Positions 20,755-35,371 of a DNA stretch of 64,000 nt are shown piece by piece. Made by a program: the position numbers and the translations under genes. The notes under the pieces are model-generated. The model did not search any database. It was given only the letters and a program-made list of their open reading frames with translations, and was not told the origin of the DNA. This stretch comes from Auriscalpium vulgare (lineage: Eukaryota; Basidiomycota; Agaricomycetes; Russulales; Auriscalpiaceae): positions 2,790,001 through 2,854,000 of the forward strand of contig JAHBBC010000001.1 in NCBI GenBank assembly GCA_019915015.1, given 5' to 3'. Every line of letters starts with the position of its first letter. The stretch's first letter is position 1.

Positions 20755-21956
20755 TTACGTGTCGCTCCTCGACAAGCCGGAGCCCACCTCCTTCCAAGCC
20801 TCCAAAACATTTCCCATGTTCTCCAATCTCGCCTTGACGTCTCGTATGCAATCCTCCCCTAGCAACAGCCACAGTGGCCATTCACATCCACTTCCTGGCT
20901 GCATTAACTTCTCTGCCTTCCCTTCGCCTTTGACCACGTCCACGACCACATCCATACCTTTCAGCGGATCACCTCCAGTCTTGTTATGTTTCATGGCCTC
21001 CAGGAAGGCCGCCATGGCCTTCCGTGCCGCGTCGTAGTCGGCATGCGGGTTCTTCGGCGGGACCGGGGGAATGCTCATCGGCTGTCCGAATGTGCCAGGG
21101 ACGACAATCATCACTCGAATACCGAAAGGCTTCAACTCCGCCGACAGCGTCTCTCCGTACGCTAGGAGATCGCGTGTAAGGAGAGATAGTTGGATGACAA
21201 CTTCGAGCTCACAGTGGACGGCTGCCTTCGAGGCGGCGTACGAAGCTGATGTGTTGTGTGAGAAACTTATATACGGCTCCAGTGGATATTAGCTGGTCGT
21301 ACCTACTCCCTGCCATCATGACCCGCGGCTATATTAATAAGACAATCGCAAGAAAGAGGTGGAGGCGCACCGTGAACTCATTGCGGAAAGCAGACCGACT
21401 GCCAACGATAATCACTGTTCCGGTCCTCCTCTGTCGCAAGTGTGGCAACACCGCGTTCGTGACGTTGATGACGCCGGCGAAATTGGTCTGCATAAGTTGC
21501 ATCATCCCTTCAGCCCTGTATACACATTCCAGAACTTGAGCTGTATGTCCGAGTACTTGCAAGAGCACTCACCCAATCTCCTCAGAGGCACCCACAAGGA
21601 GGAGCCCAGCGTTGTTCACGATACAATCGATGCGACCCCAGACAGCCAAGCCCTCTTGAACGACATGCTGGATGTCTGCCAAGGGCGCAGTGACGTCCAA
21701 CTTGAGTGTATGCACGCGCGCACGGGTTTGCGAGTCTAGCTCAGCAAGGAAAGGATCAAAGCGCGTCGTGTCGCGAGCGGACGCCAGGACAAAGTCGCCG
21801 CGCTCGATTGCACGCTTCGTCAGAGCCAGCCCGAGGCCGGTAGACGCCCCTGCAGTACGTTATGATCTGAGCGCGTGCCAGTGGGTTTGAGTGAGGAGGC
21901 GCACCAGTGATAAGCCAGACCGTTGGTGGACCCATGCCGCTAGTACTAAGAGACAT
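20755..21956 (-). CDS. short-chain dehydrogenase/reductase (classical SDR)
   Basis: An NAD(P)-dependent oxidoreductase of unknown substrate. The start MSLSTSGMGPPTVWLITG leads across an intron into the TGxxxGxG nucleotide loop (TGASTGLGLALTKRAIERG). TLKLDVTAP and DCIVNNAGLLLVGA are the cofactor and NNAG motifs. TGTVIIVGSRSAF carries the catalytic Ser, and an exon near 21210-21240 gives SYAASKAAVHCE, the YxxxK pair. FGIRVMIVVPGTFGQPMS follows, as in the family, then a variable substrate-binding tail ending GLSRSDT. Length is about 280-290 residues. A decayed partial duplicate lies just upstream at about 22255-22570 in the same orientation. Confidence 0.87.
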
Positions 21957-22254
21957 GGCGATTCCGGAAGATGCTTGTCTCCTTGTTGTGGTCTATTTGA
22001 GCGCGACGTCTCTGTTCTACGGAGGAAGGTGATCGCGGAAGCCGCATCCCGCTCACAGACGCTTGAAGTCAAACTGAGGTGAAATGGAGCTCTATGAGTG
22101 GAAGTGAGATCAATCCTCCGACTGGGCTGAATGGGACGCACTCTGCTAGGACAAAATTGGTGTGCCCCGCGCTGTGGTGTAGGACGATGAAGGCAAGCTC
22201 GACGTCGTCCTACGGATGTTGCCGGCCGGTCGCGGTCTTTGCCGGCGTCGAGCC

Positions 22255-22570
22255 CGCGTGTCACAAGTCGCTCGACAGATTAAAGCCCACCTCCCTCCAA
22301 GCCTCCAACCGTCAGGCTGCCTGCTAGTCTCACCTCGGCATCGCATGCAGTGCCAGAGGGATGACGATTGTCACTCGAATGTCACGCTGAGCTGGCTGTT
22401 ATGAACGGCTGACAGCCGCCGCCAGCGTCTCTCCGCGCTCTCAATGACATCCCGGACCCGTACGTGACGTCCAGTGCCAATCTTGAGCTTGCGGGCTATA
22501 GCCGGCAATTGCGGCCGAGTCCTTCAACGCGGCCCATGCACTCTCGGAAGACCCATAGAGTCCAGCAGAA
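22255..22570 (-). pseudogene. decayed partial copy of the neighbouring SDR gene
   Basis: Two blocks resemble the intact SDR at 20755-21956 at nucleotide level. Plus-strand AGCCCACCTCC, CCAAGCCTCCAA near 22283 matches the 3' end of the gene near 20778. GTGCCAGAGGGATGACGATT near 22348, followed by CACTCGAAT and CCAGCGTCTCTCC, matches 21090-21160 of the gene. About 270 bases between these blocks are missing, and reading frames are broken. This looks like a tandem duplication followed by decay. Both ends are approximate. Confidence 0.65.
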
Positions 22571-23595
22571 GGCAAGTAAACGGTGTCATCGATCTCGTAC
22601 TGATGGACTGGCTAGTGATTCCGTCAGCATCTCTGTCACTATGCGCTACTGCTGGCTTTGCTTCATTGTCGTGGTCGCTAGCGGTCGCCGTACTAAGCCG
22701 TGTCCACTGTGGGGCGATGCGCTGCCTCTGGGCTGGTTTCCGATGTCAACTCATCGGATGTGCCAATGACTTTCCAGTTTTACTAGTTTGCGTCTACTTT
22801 GTCATTTTGCTAGCTGTATCTTAAGGTCTCAAAGCTTGCTCAATTGAACTCTACGCACCGAAGCACACCAACTCCTAGTCAGGCGGCCACGCTCCACATG
22901 GACAACTCCTGATAGCTCTGGGATAGGCTTCCCAATTACCACCGCTGGTTTGGATGCGATAGGAGTCTGTTCCATTGCTCTTGTCATAGCACGGCGGCAG
23001 CATCCAATGTGCGTGTCTCGAGGTGTGCAGCTTCCTATGCATTCACCGGCGGAGACTATGTGCGCTTAAGCACTGTTTGATCAGTCAGGAGCACATGTTG
23101 GTTTTACGCCACATATCTGGCAAAGGGCTCGCGTGCTCGAGGACAAACCCCCTTTGTCTTTGCCTGGTTCTCCCAGCATTGCACTCACTACTTCAAACCC
23201 ATCTAATTTCCATCTCTTATTGACGCCCCATGTCTGTCTACAGTGACAGCACGGGAAAACACCTTCGCTCCGCGGTATCAGTGGCGCATCTGAGGCTTCC
23301 AGTCTTGCCACTTACTGCTTGGAAATCAAATCGCCAATGGCTGCATGGCCTTTTCTACATCGGACAGTCTCTCGCCGTTTGTCACGGAATTCTCCTCTTT
23401 CCAACGACGGACTTGTAACGTCGGGCGTTTCGCAATCCTTCGAAAGTCATGTGGCTGCACGGGTTGGCTCAAGAGCGAGAATATCACTACGAAGGCAGCA
23501 CCCGCCAGTCATTGAAACGTTGGTCTAACCTCTTGCCGCACCCACAGCTCCAAACTATGTTGCTTGTATACGGTGAGAAGCGAGCAGTTCTTCTG
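22571..23595. other. intergenic, no gene seen
   Basis: About 1 kb with only unconvincing open frames on both strands. It includes upstream sequence of the small secreted protein gene. Confidence 0.4.
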
Positions 23596-23600
23596 TATAA
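23596..23600 (+). promoter_or_regulatory. TATA box of small secreted protein gene
   Basis: TGTATAAGAG lies about 50 bases upstream of the ATG at 23648. Confidence 0.5.
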
Positions 23601-23647
23601 GAGACATGGCACAGTTCGTCATCTCACCGCTATCCCACTGAACAAAC

Positions 23648-23810
23648 ATGGTTTCCTTCTCCAAAGCTCTTTTCGCTCTCATCAGCGTGGTCGCTCTTGC
23701 CAGCGCCGGTCCTCTCGAACCCCGCCAGGTTGTCCCCACCGTCGTCACCTTGACCCTTCCCTCCCTCCCGACCGGGATCGACGTGCCTGATCCCCTTACC
23801 AGCATCTTTT
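23648..23810 (+). CDS. small secreted peptide (about 53 residues)
   Basis: The reading frame starts MVSFSKALFALISVVALASA, a textbook signal peptide with cleavage after ALASA. The mature part begins GPLEPRQ and continues as a Val/Thr/Pro-rich segment ending DPLTSIF before a TGA. A CCTCCTCCCT-rich stretch and TTTTAG follow, and the sequence after it reads LITGGVGSGVAD in another frame, so the gene may originally have continued through an intron; no canonical GT donor precedes the stop in a usable phase. It may be an intact tiny protein or a truncated member of a small-secreted-protein family. No Cys residues are present. Confidence 0.6.
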
Positions 23811-24396
23811 GAGTGCGTGATCGTCCTCCTCCCTCTGACTCCCTTCACGCGTATATACATCTGACGCACCTGTATCTTGCTTTTAGCTTTGATCACCGGC
23901 GGAGTCGGCAGCGGTGTGGCAGATCACATGTCAATATCTGTGCTCAACCAACTCTCGCCCAGCGCTTTCATTAGGGTACCCTTTTGACTTACTTCCTCTT
24001 ACCGAAAATATCAAACCAATATACAAAATGGCCCCTCATAAATCTTGTTCCTACTACGTGCCCTTTTTTCGGACATCGCGTTCTCTTCTTGGCAGTTTTC
24101 GCTACTACCCACCGACGTGTTCGCGACTCACCTTTATCACTTACATCCGCTCCAACTGTGGTGTGTTCGCGAAATTTGCTTTATCCGTGTTAATTCACAA
24201 TGCCGAGCAGTGGGCTCGCCGTCATCGGAGGCTTCGGAGGTTACAAACCACTTCCTCGAGACACACCAACGAGGACACAGATGCAATAAATGGGAGACAT
24301 TCATATAATTTACAGATCCAAGTCGCGGGTACAGTTGAGAGAACGTGGAAACAAGGCAGGCAAGACTGACTGAATCGATACAACAAGGGTCAATAA
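23811..24396. other. intergenic
   Basis: The first ~150 bases may be 3' UTR or a lost second exon of the small secreted gene. The rest is the 3' flank of the RING-H2 gene. The frame at 23914-24369 shows no coding signs. Confidence 0.4.
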
Positions 24397-27300
24397 TCAC
24401 CAAGGAAAGAGTGCTATGTTCACCGCTTCGTCATCACTGTCATCGTCGTCAATATCCATCCTCAGCACCGGCGAAACTTCAGCACTGTTAGAGGTACTAG
24501 GACCAGCCTGATGCGCCGGTGCGGGTTGGGCTGTCGCTGCTGTCCTCGTTGTTGTCGTGATACGGCTCGCACGGCGCAGGATACGAGGTAATCCTGACGA
24601 TCGACGTGTGTTCCCGACCTGGGTGCGGCAGACAGGACAGGTTGTGGCACCCTTCAACCATTGCTGCGCGGAATGTCATTTATACATCGCTATAGCAAAG
24701 TCGTACGCGACATACCTCCAGACATCCCTTGTGCAACCAGTGCGAGCAATCAGATAGCTTCAGTACGGGATCTGACTCCTGGTACTAAACCAACACGTTA
24801 ATAAATGATTGGCGTGCAATGCCTATAAGCACACTCACGTCGTCCAGACAGATAGGACACCGTTGGTCACTGTCAGAATTTGCCCAGTCCTTGTATACAC
24901 CGGATGGGAGAGCATCCACGACACTGTCGGGGGTAGACCGAGGTCGCACATCGCCCAGAGTAGCTGCGAGAGACAGGAGGCTGTCATACGATGAATCGAA
25001 ATCCTCATCGCGCTGAGATAGTCAGTCAAGTCAATCGATGAGACTAGAGAGATATAACGCACGATGAAGTCGCCGAAGTTCCGTCCTGTGCGTGATCCCC
25101 GATGCATAGGATGTTCCGGATTATTTCGGGCAAAATGCCTGTGGAACCGCATCTCTTGCCTGTACCGAGACATTGACAAGGCGCGTCGAGGTGCAGGATG
25201 ACCGTCCGATTCGTCCCCGTCCGCGGCTCCAGGTGGGCGCATGCCAGATGCCCGACGCTGTTGGCTCCGCGTTCCTGATGCCACGTGGTCGTCTTCAAGA
25301 GTACCCCACAGCGCTGTCGGCCAGCGCTCCCTGTCTCGTTCGTGTTGAGATCCGTCGTTCGATGTGTCCGCACGAAGAAGAGCAACTGCACGCGCGAAGC
25401 CATCCCCTCGACCCCTAGACTGTATAGTGTCGAGTTCGTCCCGCGACATCTGCCTACGCGGATGTTGTGCAAGCAAGTTATGCATCTGCCTTCGATCCCT
25501 CCCCTCGCTAGGGTTGACCGTTCCAGTTGTCGATGAACTGCGAGGAGCGGACTGTCTCGCAGAGGGGTACCGTGCCCTGCGATCCCGCATTGATGGGTCC
25601 AACCAATTCTCCAGACGTGCATCCCTCAAGCGGTTCCTTTGTTCCGTTTGAGACCGCACTGTTGATACCGGTTCTGCGGACGAAACCTAGGAAAGTAAGT
25701 TGGGAAACATCAGTAAAGCATCGTGGGAATATTGCATGCTACGCACGGCGTGTGGGACATCGCTCCTGGGGTCCGATAAGTGACGGTGAAGCAAAGGCTC
25801 ATCGTCAAACTGCAGAGGAGGAAGAGAAGGTGCCCGCGAGATTGGAAGCGGTACGTCATCATCGAGGGACTCCAATTCATGTATCCTGGACCGCAACCGG
25901 TCAATTTCGACGAGTCTAGCGAGTGACGACCGGAAGGGACCATGGTGGTACGCATTCAAATCAATATTTCTGACCGCGGATGATGTGCCCCTCGTAGGTG
26001 GGTTGGCTGTCTCGGCTGCAGAGGAAGATATATCCACAGGTGGTGCTGGGGAACGCAACATCCTGTCCAGATTGCCCAGATCGGCGTCTCTGGTGACCGA
26101 AGTAGCGCGGGCTGGGCGCCGGTGTGAGACAGGTGTAAGTGTCCACTCCGAGTCTGATTGCGCAGGTGCAAACAATCGGTCCGATGAGTCCGAGATGAGT
26201 GCGTCGCGATGCATCTGTCCTCCAGAACGTCTAGTAGTATCCTGCGCCCGACGTCCGCGACCAGGAGAGGGTGGTCTGTATGTACTCGAATAGCCTCGGG
26301 AAGCTCTGTCCAGTAAATCAGAGGCAGACGACGTGGTGGCGCTAGAGCGTCGGTACGAATCTCCGTCAATGGTCCTGTCCAGAGATGGAGAGGAAAACAA
26401 CCTGTCGAGCTCTGGTAGGTGGACCGGCGCGTGACGCGACGGATAGTCTGACGATAGTTCAGTCACAGAGGCGCGAGTTGGGATTTCTGACGGCGGAGGC
26501 AGTGACGGCTCGAATAATGATTCATATGAAGACACGTCGAACCGCCTCGGGGATGGTGATAAGTCGCGCAGAGAAAATGATGGTGGTGAGACGTAGGAGG
26601 GCGTTGAGTTTGAAACACTGCTATCTTGAGGTGGCGGCGGAGAGACGGCGAAAAGACCGCGACTGTTCATTGACGACCGCATGTCTGCGCGCCTCCGCAT
26701 CTCAGACAACGAAGGAAGCGGAGGCGCTGGCATGGAATCTTCTGCCCACGTTCGCGGAGATGGAGAGCCCACGATTTCGCGAGCGGTTTCTCGATTCATA
26801 CCGTCCAGCGCATGACTATCCATTGGCGAAGTCGACCGTGAAGCGAACAGAGCAGCTGCTTGAGTTGAGAACGGTACCTCTTCGGCGGCCGTCACACTAG
26901 GATCCTGGGCCGATCGCCGGGCCACCGGTCGAGTGGCTTGACCATCCGCCTGCCGCTGGCTGAAGCTATGTTCAGTACGCAGTATGGTTGAATGTGTGGA
27001 TGTTGTGCTGGTAAGCTGCGGGTCGTCATCGCGCAGAAACAACGAATTCAAATTGGGACGTTGGCGTAATGATTGAGAGGGACGTGGCCGATGGTGGCCA
27101 TCACCGCTATTTTGCGTCATCCACGACCTATCTTGAGCGAGTCCCGAGAGTAATTCAGAACGAGCAACGCTGCGTCGCCACTCGGCAGAATTCTCTGAGA
27201 CTAGCGAATTTGACTGACTCGAGAGGAAGCGCCCACGAGGCAAAAGAGGCTCCACTGGACTGTCACTGTCGTCTGCTGAATAGCCAGTGAAAGAACGCCT

Positions 27301-28991
27301 GGCACCGGCGGTGTGACGGCCTGGAAGGTTCAAAAGGCGACGGCGATCTTCAAGGAAACTAGGTTCATGTAAAACAGTCAAGTCGGCTGTACAGAACCAT
27401 TTGTGAGTGACGAAAAGAGCGCGGACAAAGGGGACTGGCCTTCAATTGGGTCTTGCGGAACTGGACGACGCGAACGTCCTGAGGCGAGCCTTCGTGAAGT
27501 CAAGGGCCCTATAGAGACACGGTCACAAATGGATGTTGGACAAATATGTGGATACGCACCGTTGGAACTCATGATATCGCTAACACCCGGAAGTGGTCTT
27601 CCGTCGCCACGACTAAGGCCATCTCTCCCAACGAGGTCAGACCCACTATGCAAGAAGAATTCATCCACGTCTGGGAGCGATAATGGTGACGAGTCTCGGA
27701 AGAGCAAGTAGGGGAGGTTGCGGTCCTCGGTCCTCGGGCGCTCGCGGTCTGATGACAATGATTCGATTCAGTTACATGGGTTACATGCAAGCCAAACCTG
27801 GAAACGCGTACCCAAAGGTGTGCGGACTGGACTGATAGAGCGTGTGGTTTGATCTGTCCCTATAGTGTGAGTGTCTCCACGGCCCTGTTGCCTACGCGCG
27901 TGAGACGATTGCAAAGACCGTATGGTTTCATATAAGTCGGTGTCCGCATATGGCCCTGCCATTCTATCTGCTTCATCTATTGTTTCGCCTGAGGGTCGCC
28001 GGATGTCTTGGATCTGACTTCGGCGTTCCAACATCTCACGGCGCAGGCGAAGCCGTATTTCGTTGGCGTCAGTTCGTGAAGGATCGGGTGGCGAATGCAA
28101 AGAAGGATCCCGCCACTGCTGGGGTAGATCCTCCATGGACAATAGTGGAGACTGGGAACGTGCATTGGGACGGCGACTCGAATCTGACCGCAAAACATGC
28201 GGCATTGGACGGGTCATTGCATGTCGCCATGCCTGGAAGGAGTCCGGAGGGTGCGAACGTGGATTGAGACGACGATCCAAGTCGTCTGCGACTGAAAGCG
28301 GCCAGTCTGTCACGGGGGAGAGTGCGGGTAAAGGCTCTGGTGATGGTGGTTCCATATTGCTTCTGCGTAGACGGGGTAGCCCATCAAGTGGCGAAGTGTT
28401 CCGTGACGGGGAGCGGGATAACTCAATGAAAGGTAGGGGAGGGGTCCGCGCCGTTACCAAGACGGGGGAAGGGAGAGATAGAGGCGGAAGCGAAGGTGGG
28501 GAAGTGGCGAGGGACCGTCGCGGGGGAGAGGGAGGTCGAGGACGCAGGCTCGATATCTGACTATCGAACGCATTGAACCGCTCCATAGAGAGCCTGAACT
28601 GTTCATTGAATTCCGATGTCGGGCGGAACGTTGTCGAAGGCAGCTGCGGTGGGGCGAGGGTATGCGGCGTGATGTCGGCGATGGGCGAGGGTGGGCGCTC
28701 ACTAGCACTGCTGGAGGCTGAAGTGCTGGCAACGGTGACGTGCTGCGACGACGAGCCTGCGTTACCAAGACTGTCGGGGAAGGATGACGAGTCTGGGCTG
28801 GCGAGGTTGCTTCTCTGCCGCTTGTTTCTGTCAGAGTGGCTGGGACCTGGGTCGCTGGAGGTAGAGGTGGTGGCTGCGTTCGACTCGACTGGGCTTTCGA
28901 GGTCGAATCCAAACTGATCAAAGGAGCGCTTGAAGGTTGGGGTGGAACTGGAGAGCGAGAGCTGGAGCTGCGGGGGGTCTGGGGACGACAT
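24397..28991 (-). CDS. large disordered RING-H2 protein, probable E3 ubiquitin ligase
   Basis: The ATG at 28991 opens a very long Ser/Pro/Arg-rich N-terminal region (about 1,200 residues) with no recognisable fold. Exons join at 27827-27759 (RTPL|DRERPRTED), at about 27400-27350 (SALFS|FLEDRRRLLNL) and at 25742-25683 (SDVPHA|VSSAEPVSTV). The catalytic part is at the end: RCPICLDD, then YQESDPVLKLSDCSHWLHKG, CLE and QWLKGATTCPVCRTQ, joined across two introns. This gives the C-x2-C..C-x-H-x2-H..C-x2-C RING-H2 ligand order, complete. The tail is acidic (MDIDDDDSDDEAVNIALFPW). No membrane segment is visible, so it is likely cytosolic or nuclear. Substrate is unknown. A split into two genes is possible but the joins and shared composition favour one. 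Confidence 0.8.
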
Positions 28992-29226
28992 GGTGGTCGT
29001 CAGACAAGAGGACAAAGGGCGGGCGCGACTCGGACAACGGGGCGGAATCTAATCTTATCTGCCCGTGCTCGACGTGTCGCGGCTCGCCGGCGCCATTCAT
29101 TTTCTCTCCACCTTCACTTGACTCACCTCCTCTTCTCCTCGCCCACCCCTGCAGACGTCCTGCCCCCAAAGCCTATAAGAGCACCTCCTCACACCACTGC
29201 GACGCCATCTTGCCTCCATTCCCACA
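28992..29226. promoter_or_regulatory. shared divergent promoter, RING-H2 and ARG5,6
   Basis: Only 235 bases separate the two ATGs. A plus-strand TATAAGA at 29174-29180 lies about 50 bases upstream of the ARG5,6 start. CT-rich tracts surround it. Confidence 0.5.
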
Positions 29227-32230
<3,004 letters not shown>

Positions 32231-32752
32231 AGTCCTGTTCGCTCGCAAGACTCCATGTGGCCTAGATATCAACCCAACATATCATCTGCACCCTTCGCCA
32301 TGTATCATACGGTCTTGATCTAAATAATATTTGCATGGACTTACGGAGGCCATGACGACGGCGCCAGAAATCAATATCGGAATGAAAGTGCTGTACTTTT
32401 GCGCCCACCACCACAAGAGTTATTCAAATAGTCACTGCGCGCAACCCGGATGTATATTATCGAAGCGCCGGCATCCTCGCATTTGTCGCGATGCATGACT
32501 ACAGGCGCTGAATGGAGCAGACACCGCTCTTCGCAACTTCCGAGATTGCAATCGACGCGTCTCGAGCGCTCGGCGACGTGCATCTCTTCCACTTTCCACC
32601 ATCCTTTCCTCTGCCCCAAGAAACTGTTGTCCTCAGCTGTCTCAGCACTGATATAACAGACGACATAAATCGCATCTCAGACAACTTACGAGCTTCTCAC
32701 CCTTTGGACTTCTGCCCGTGCTCAACGCGTGCCCTGTTATCCGCGTCCTAGC
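32231..32752. other. intergenic
   Basis: It holds the ARG5,6 3' UTR and the calcineurin A promoter. No TATA box is obvious upstream of 32753. Nothing else was seen. Confidence 0.4.
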
Positions 32753-35222
32753 ATGAGTGACGACCCAACCTACCTGCAAAGCGCTCTTTCTCAGATCAAG
32801 GACAAGGTTGCTGTCCCTCCGCGCAGTGACGTTCCCTTCGATGTAACGGCCCGCCAAGTGCCAAGCGTAAGTCAAGCCGGACCGTCATGTCTGTATCCTC
32901 TCAATCAGTCTGAAACAGGTCCCGCCGCCAGCAGCATTTCTGCCCACGGAGGAGCAGTTCTACAAGATTGATGGACATGGGCGGAGGAAGCCTTCACATG
33001 AATTCCTCAAGGAGCACTTTCTGCGCGAAGGGAGATTGACGGAGGACCAGGCGTTGACCATTTTGAGGCAGGCGACGGACATGTTGTCGGCAGAGCCGAA
33101 TATCCTCAGGGTGAGAAGTCCTGTAACTGGTGCGCAGCTTGGCCTCTTGCTCTTGCTCTCCTGTTTGATCTTTCCGTGTGACAGTTGTCGGCGATATCCA
33201 CGGGCAATATGTGAGCCTGCTCTGGCGTAGCACCGCTGGCCGTGGCTCATGCATGCAAATCGATGGCCTTAGTATGATCTGATGAAAATCTTTGAAGTCG
33301 GAGGTAGTTTTGCCGACACCAACTACCTCTTTCTTGGCGATTACGTCGACAGAGGGTCCTTCGGTATCGAGGTATGATGCGCATGTATGATCACGCGAGC
33401 TGACTCTGAGCCTTCCGCAGTGTCTACTGTATCTCTACACACTGAAGCTATGGTGGCCAGACCGTCTATTTCTGATGCGAGGCAACCATGAATGTCGACA
33501 CTTGACTGAATACTTCACATTCAAGAGAGAATGCATGTAATCGCTTCATTTTCCCTTGGCCTTTTCTCACTGGCTTCATTGTAGGCCTCCATAAATACAG
33601 TGAAAGGGTGTACGATGCGTGTATTGAGTCATTCTGCGCCTTGCCAGTGGCGGGGTTGCTTGACGACAAGTTTTTCTGTGTTCATGGAGGCATCTCTCCT
33701 GATCTCATAACTCTTAACGATATCAGTCAGGTGCGTCCCAACTCGCCCTAGATATAATATACGGTACTCATCAGTTGCAGATGAATCGATTCCAAGAACC
33801 TGGATCCTTTGGGTTACTCTGCGATCTGCTTTGGTCCGACCCAATACCGAATTTCGGTCACGAGACAGAGCCTTCTGCCCATGGCCCTGGAATACAACCT
33901 GGTCGTATGTTCGAACATAACGGGACTAGAGGTTGTTCATATTTCTACACGTAGGTTGTCCACCAGTTGGAACATAGTCGCGCATAGACAGTCTTTTCAG
34001 ATATGAAGCAGTCATCAAATTCCTCGAGAAGAACGATCTCCTCGGTGTTATTCGTGGCCATGAAGCTCAGGACGCCGGGTATGCCATGTAGCTGCCTCCA
34101 GTTGTCGCTTTCTCTGACTGTTGACTTGCAGATATGTCATGTTTCGTAAAACCCCCACAAAGAAATTCCCGTCCGTAATCACTGTCTTCTCGGCGCCAAA
34201 CTACCTGGATGTGTATCACAATCGCGGGGCCGTCCTCAAATATGCGAACAAGAACATCACCATCCGGCAATATCACTCTCGTACACACCCATACTGGCTT
34301 CCCAACTTCATGGACGGATTTTCTTGGAGCCTGCCATTCGTCGGCGCGAAAAGTAAGTCTCCAAGTCTTCAATTTTTTTCAAAGACTCACGTAAGTGTGT
34401 TTCATAGTCATCGAGATGCTCTTGGCGATATTGAGCATATGCTCTGAGGAGGAGCTTGAAGATTCGTCATCTTCAGAAGATGAGACTGATGAGCGCAACC
34501 TGTCGGAGGTCGCTTTATCACCAAGTGAGGTTGCTGCCCGCCGCCAGCAAATCAAGAACAAGATCATGGTGGTCGGAAAGATGCAAAGGCTATTCCAACT
34601 CTTGCGGTGCTTATCTTGCCTTGTTGGCGCGATGCGAAGCTGACGTGTCTGTCATGGGTTTTTTTAGTGAGGAGGCGGAAAATGCGACTGAGCTGAGTGC
34701 AGATTCCGAGAATGCGCAGCCACGCGGTCCTCGTGTTGGTCCGGATGCTCTTGGCGTACAAGGCAACCAGATCCGCCGGTACATCCACAGCTTCGACGAT
34801 GCGTAGGTGCCAAACACTGCCCTCGTCCCAATCATACTAAATTATTTTCAGGCGGCGGTTCGATATCGCCAACGAACGACTGCCAGAATATGATGACACC
34901 CCGACATCCTATCCTATGGTACCCGCGCCGTCCATGCGGCAGCCGCTGCACGCCCACATGCAGCGCACCTGGAACAGCGGCAACAGCACGCCGACCGGTG
35001 AGAATGAGCCCAGCGCCGAGGGCGATGAAGGTAATAGTGAACGTGCGAGCCCGGCACCTCCTGGAGGGTGGCCAGGGTTTGGAATGGAAGAACTTATCCG
35101 GAGGACGCTGGAGGAGGATGATGCTGATGGGGGCGTTGTGGAGAGATTGGCCGAGCGGATTGCGAGAGGGCGTAAGGCGACAGGTCGGCCCCGCGCGCTG
35201 AAGAGGCATGAGACGGCTTGAC
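32753..35222 (+). CDS. CNA1: calcineurin A, Ca2+/calmodulin-dependent protein phosphatase
   Basis: This is the catalytic subunit of PP2B, which dephosphorylates Crz1-type regulators in calcium and stress signalling. The metallophosphatase motifs are [59 protein letters not shown] and [17 protein letters not shown], holding the Fe/Zn ligands. After [20 protein letters not shown] come the calcineurin B-binding helix ([19 protein letters not shown]), the calmodulin-binding helix ([19 protein letters not shown]) and the autoinhibitory segment ([20 protein letters not shown]). All regulatory parts are therefore present. The C-terminal tail is Pro/acidic and ends in a basic stretch ([17 protein letters not shown]). 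A minor oddity is [13 protein letters not shown], where relatives usually read NxVRGCS. About twelve introns of 50-70 bases. Confidence 0.96.
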
Positions 35223-35371
35223 GTAGCGGCCTGCATTTCTACACTATCTATATACCACTTTTTTGTATGGCCACTGCCGCAGTACTAGTGAGTGTTCTGA
35301 CAGTTCCCACGCTTCTGCTCTCTTTCAATGCCGCAGACGTCATCAGAACTGACCACATAGTACTTTATTCC

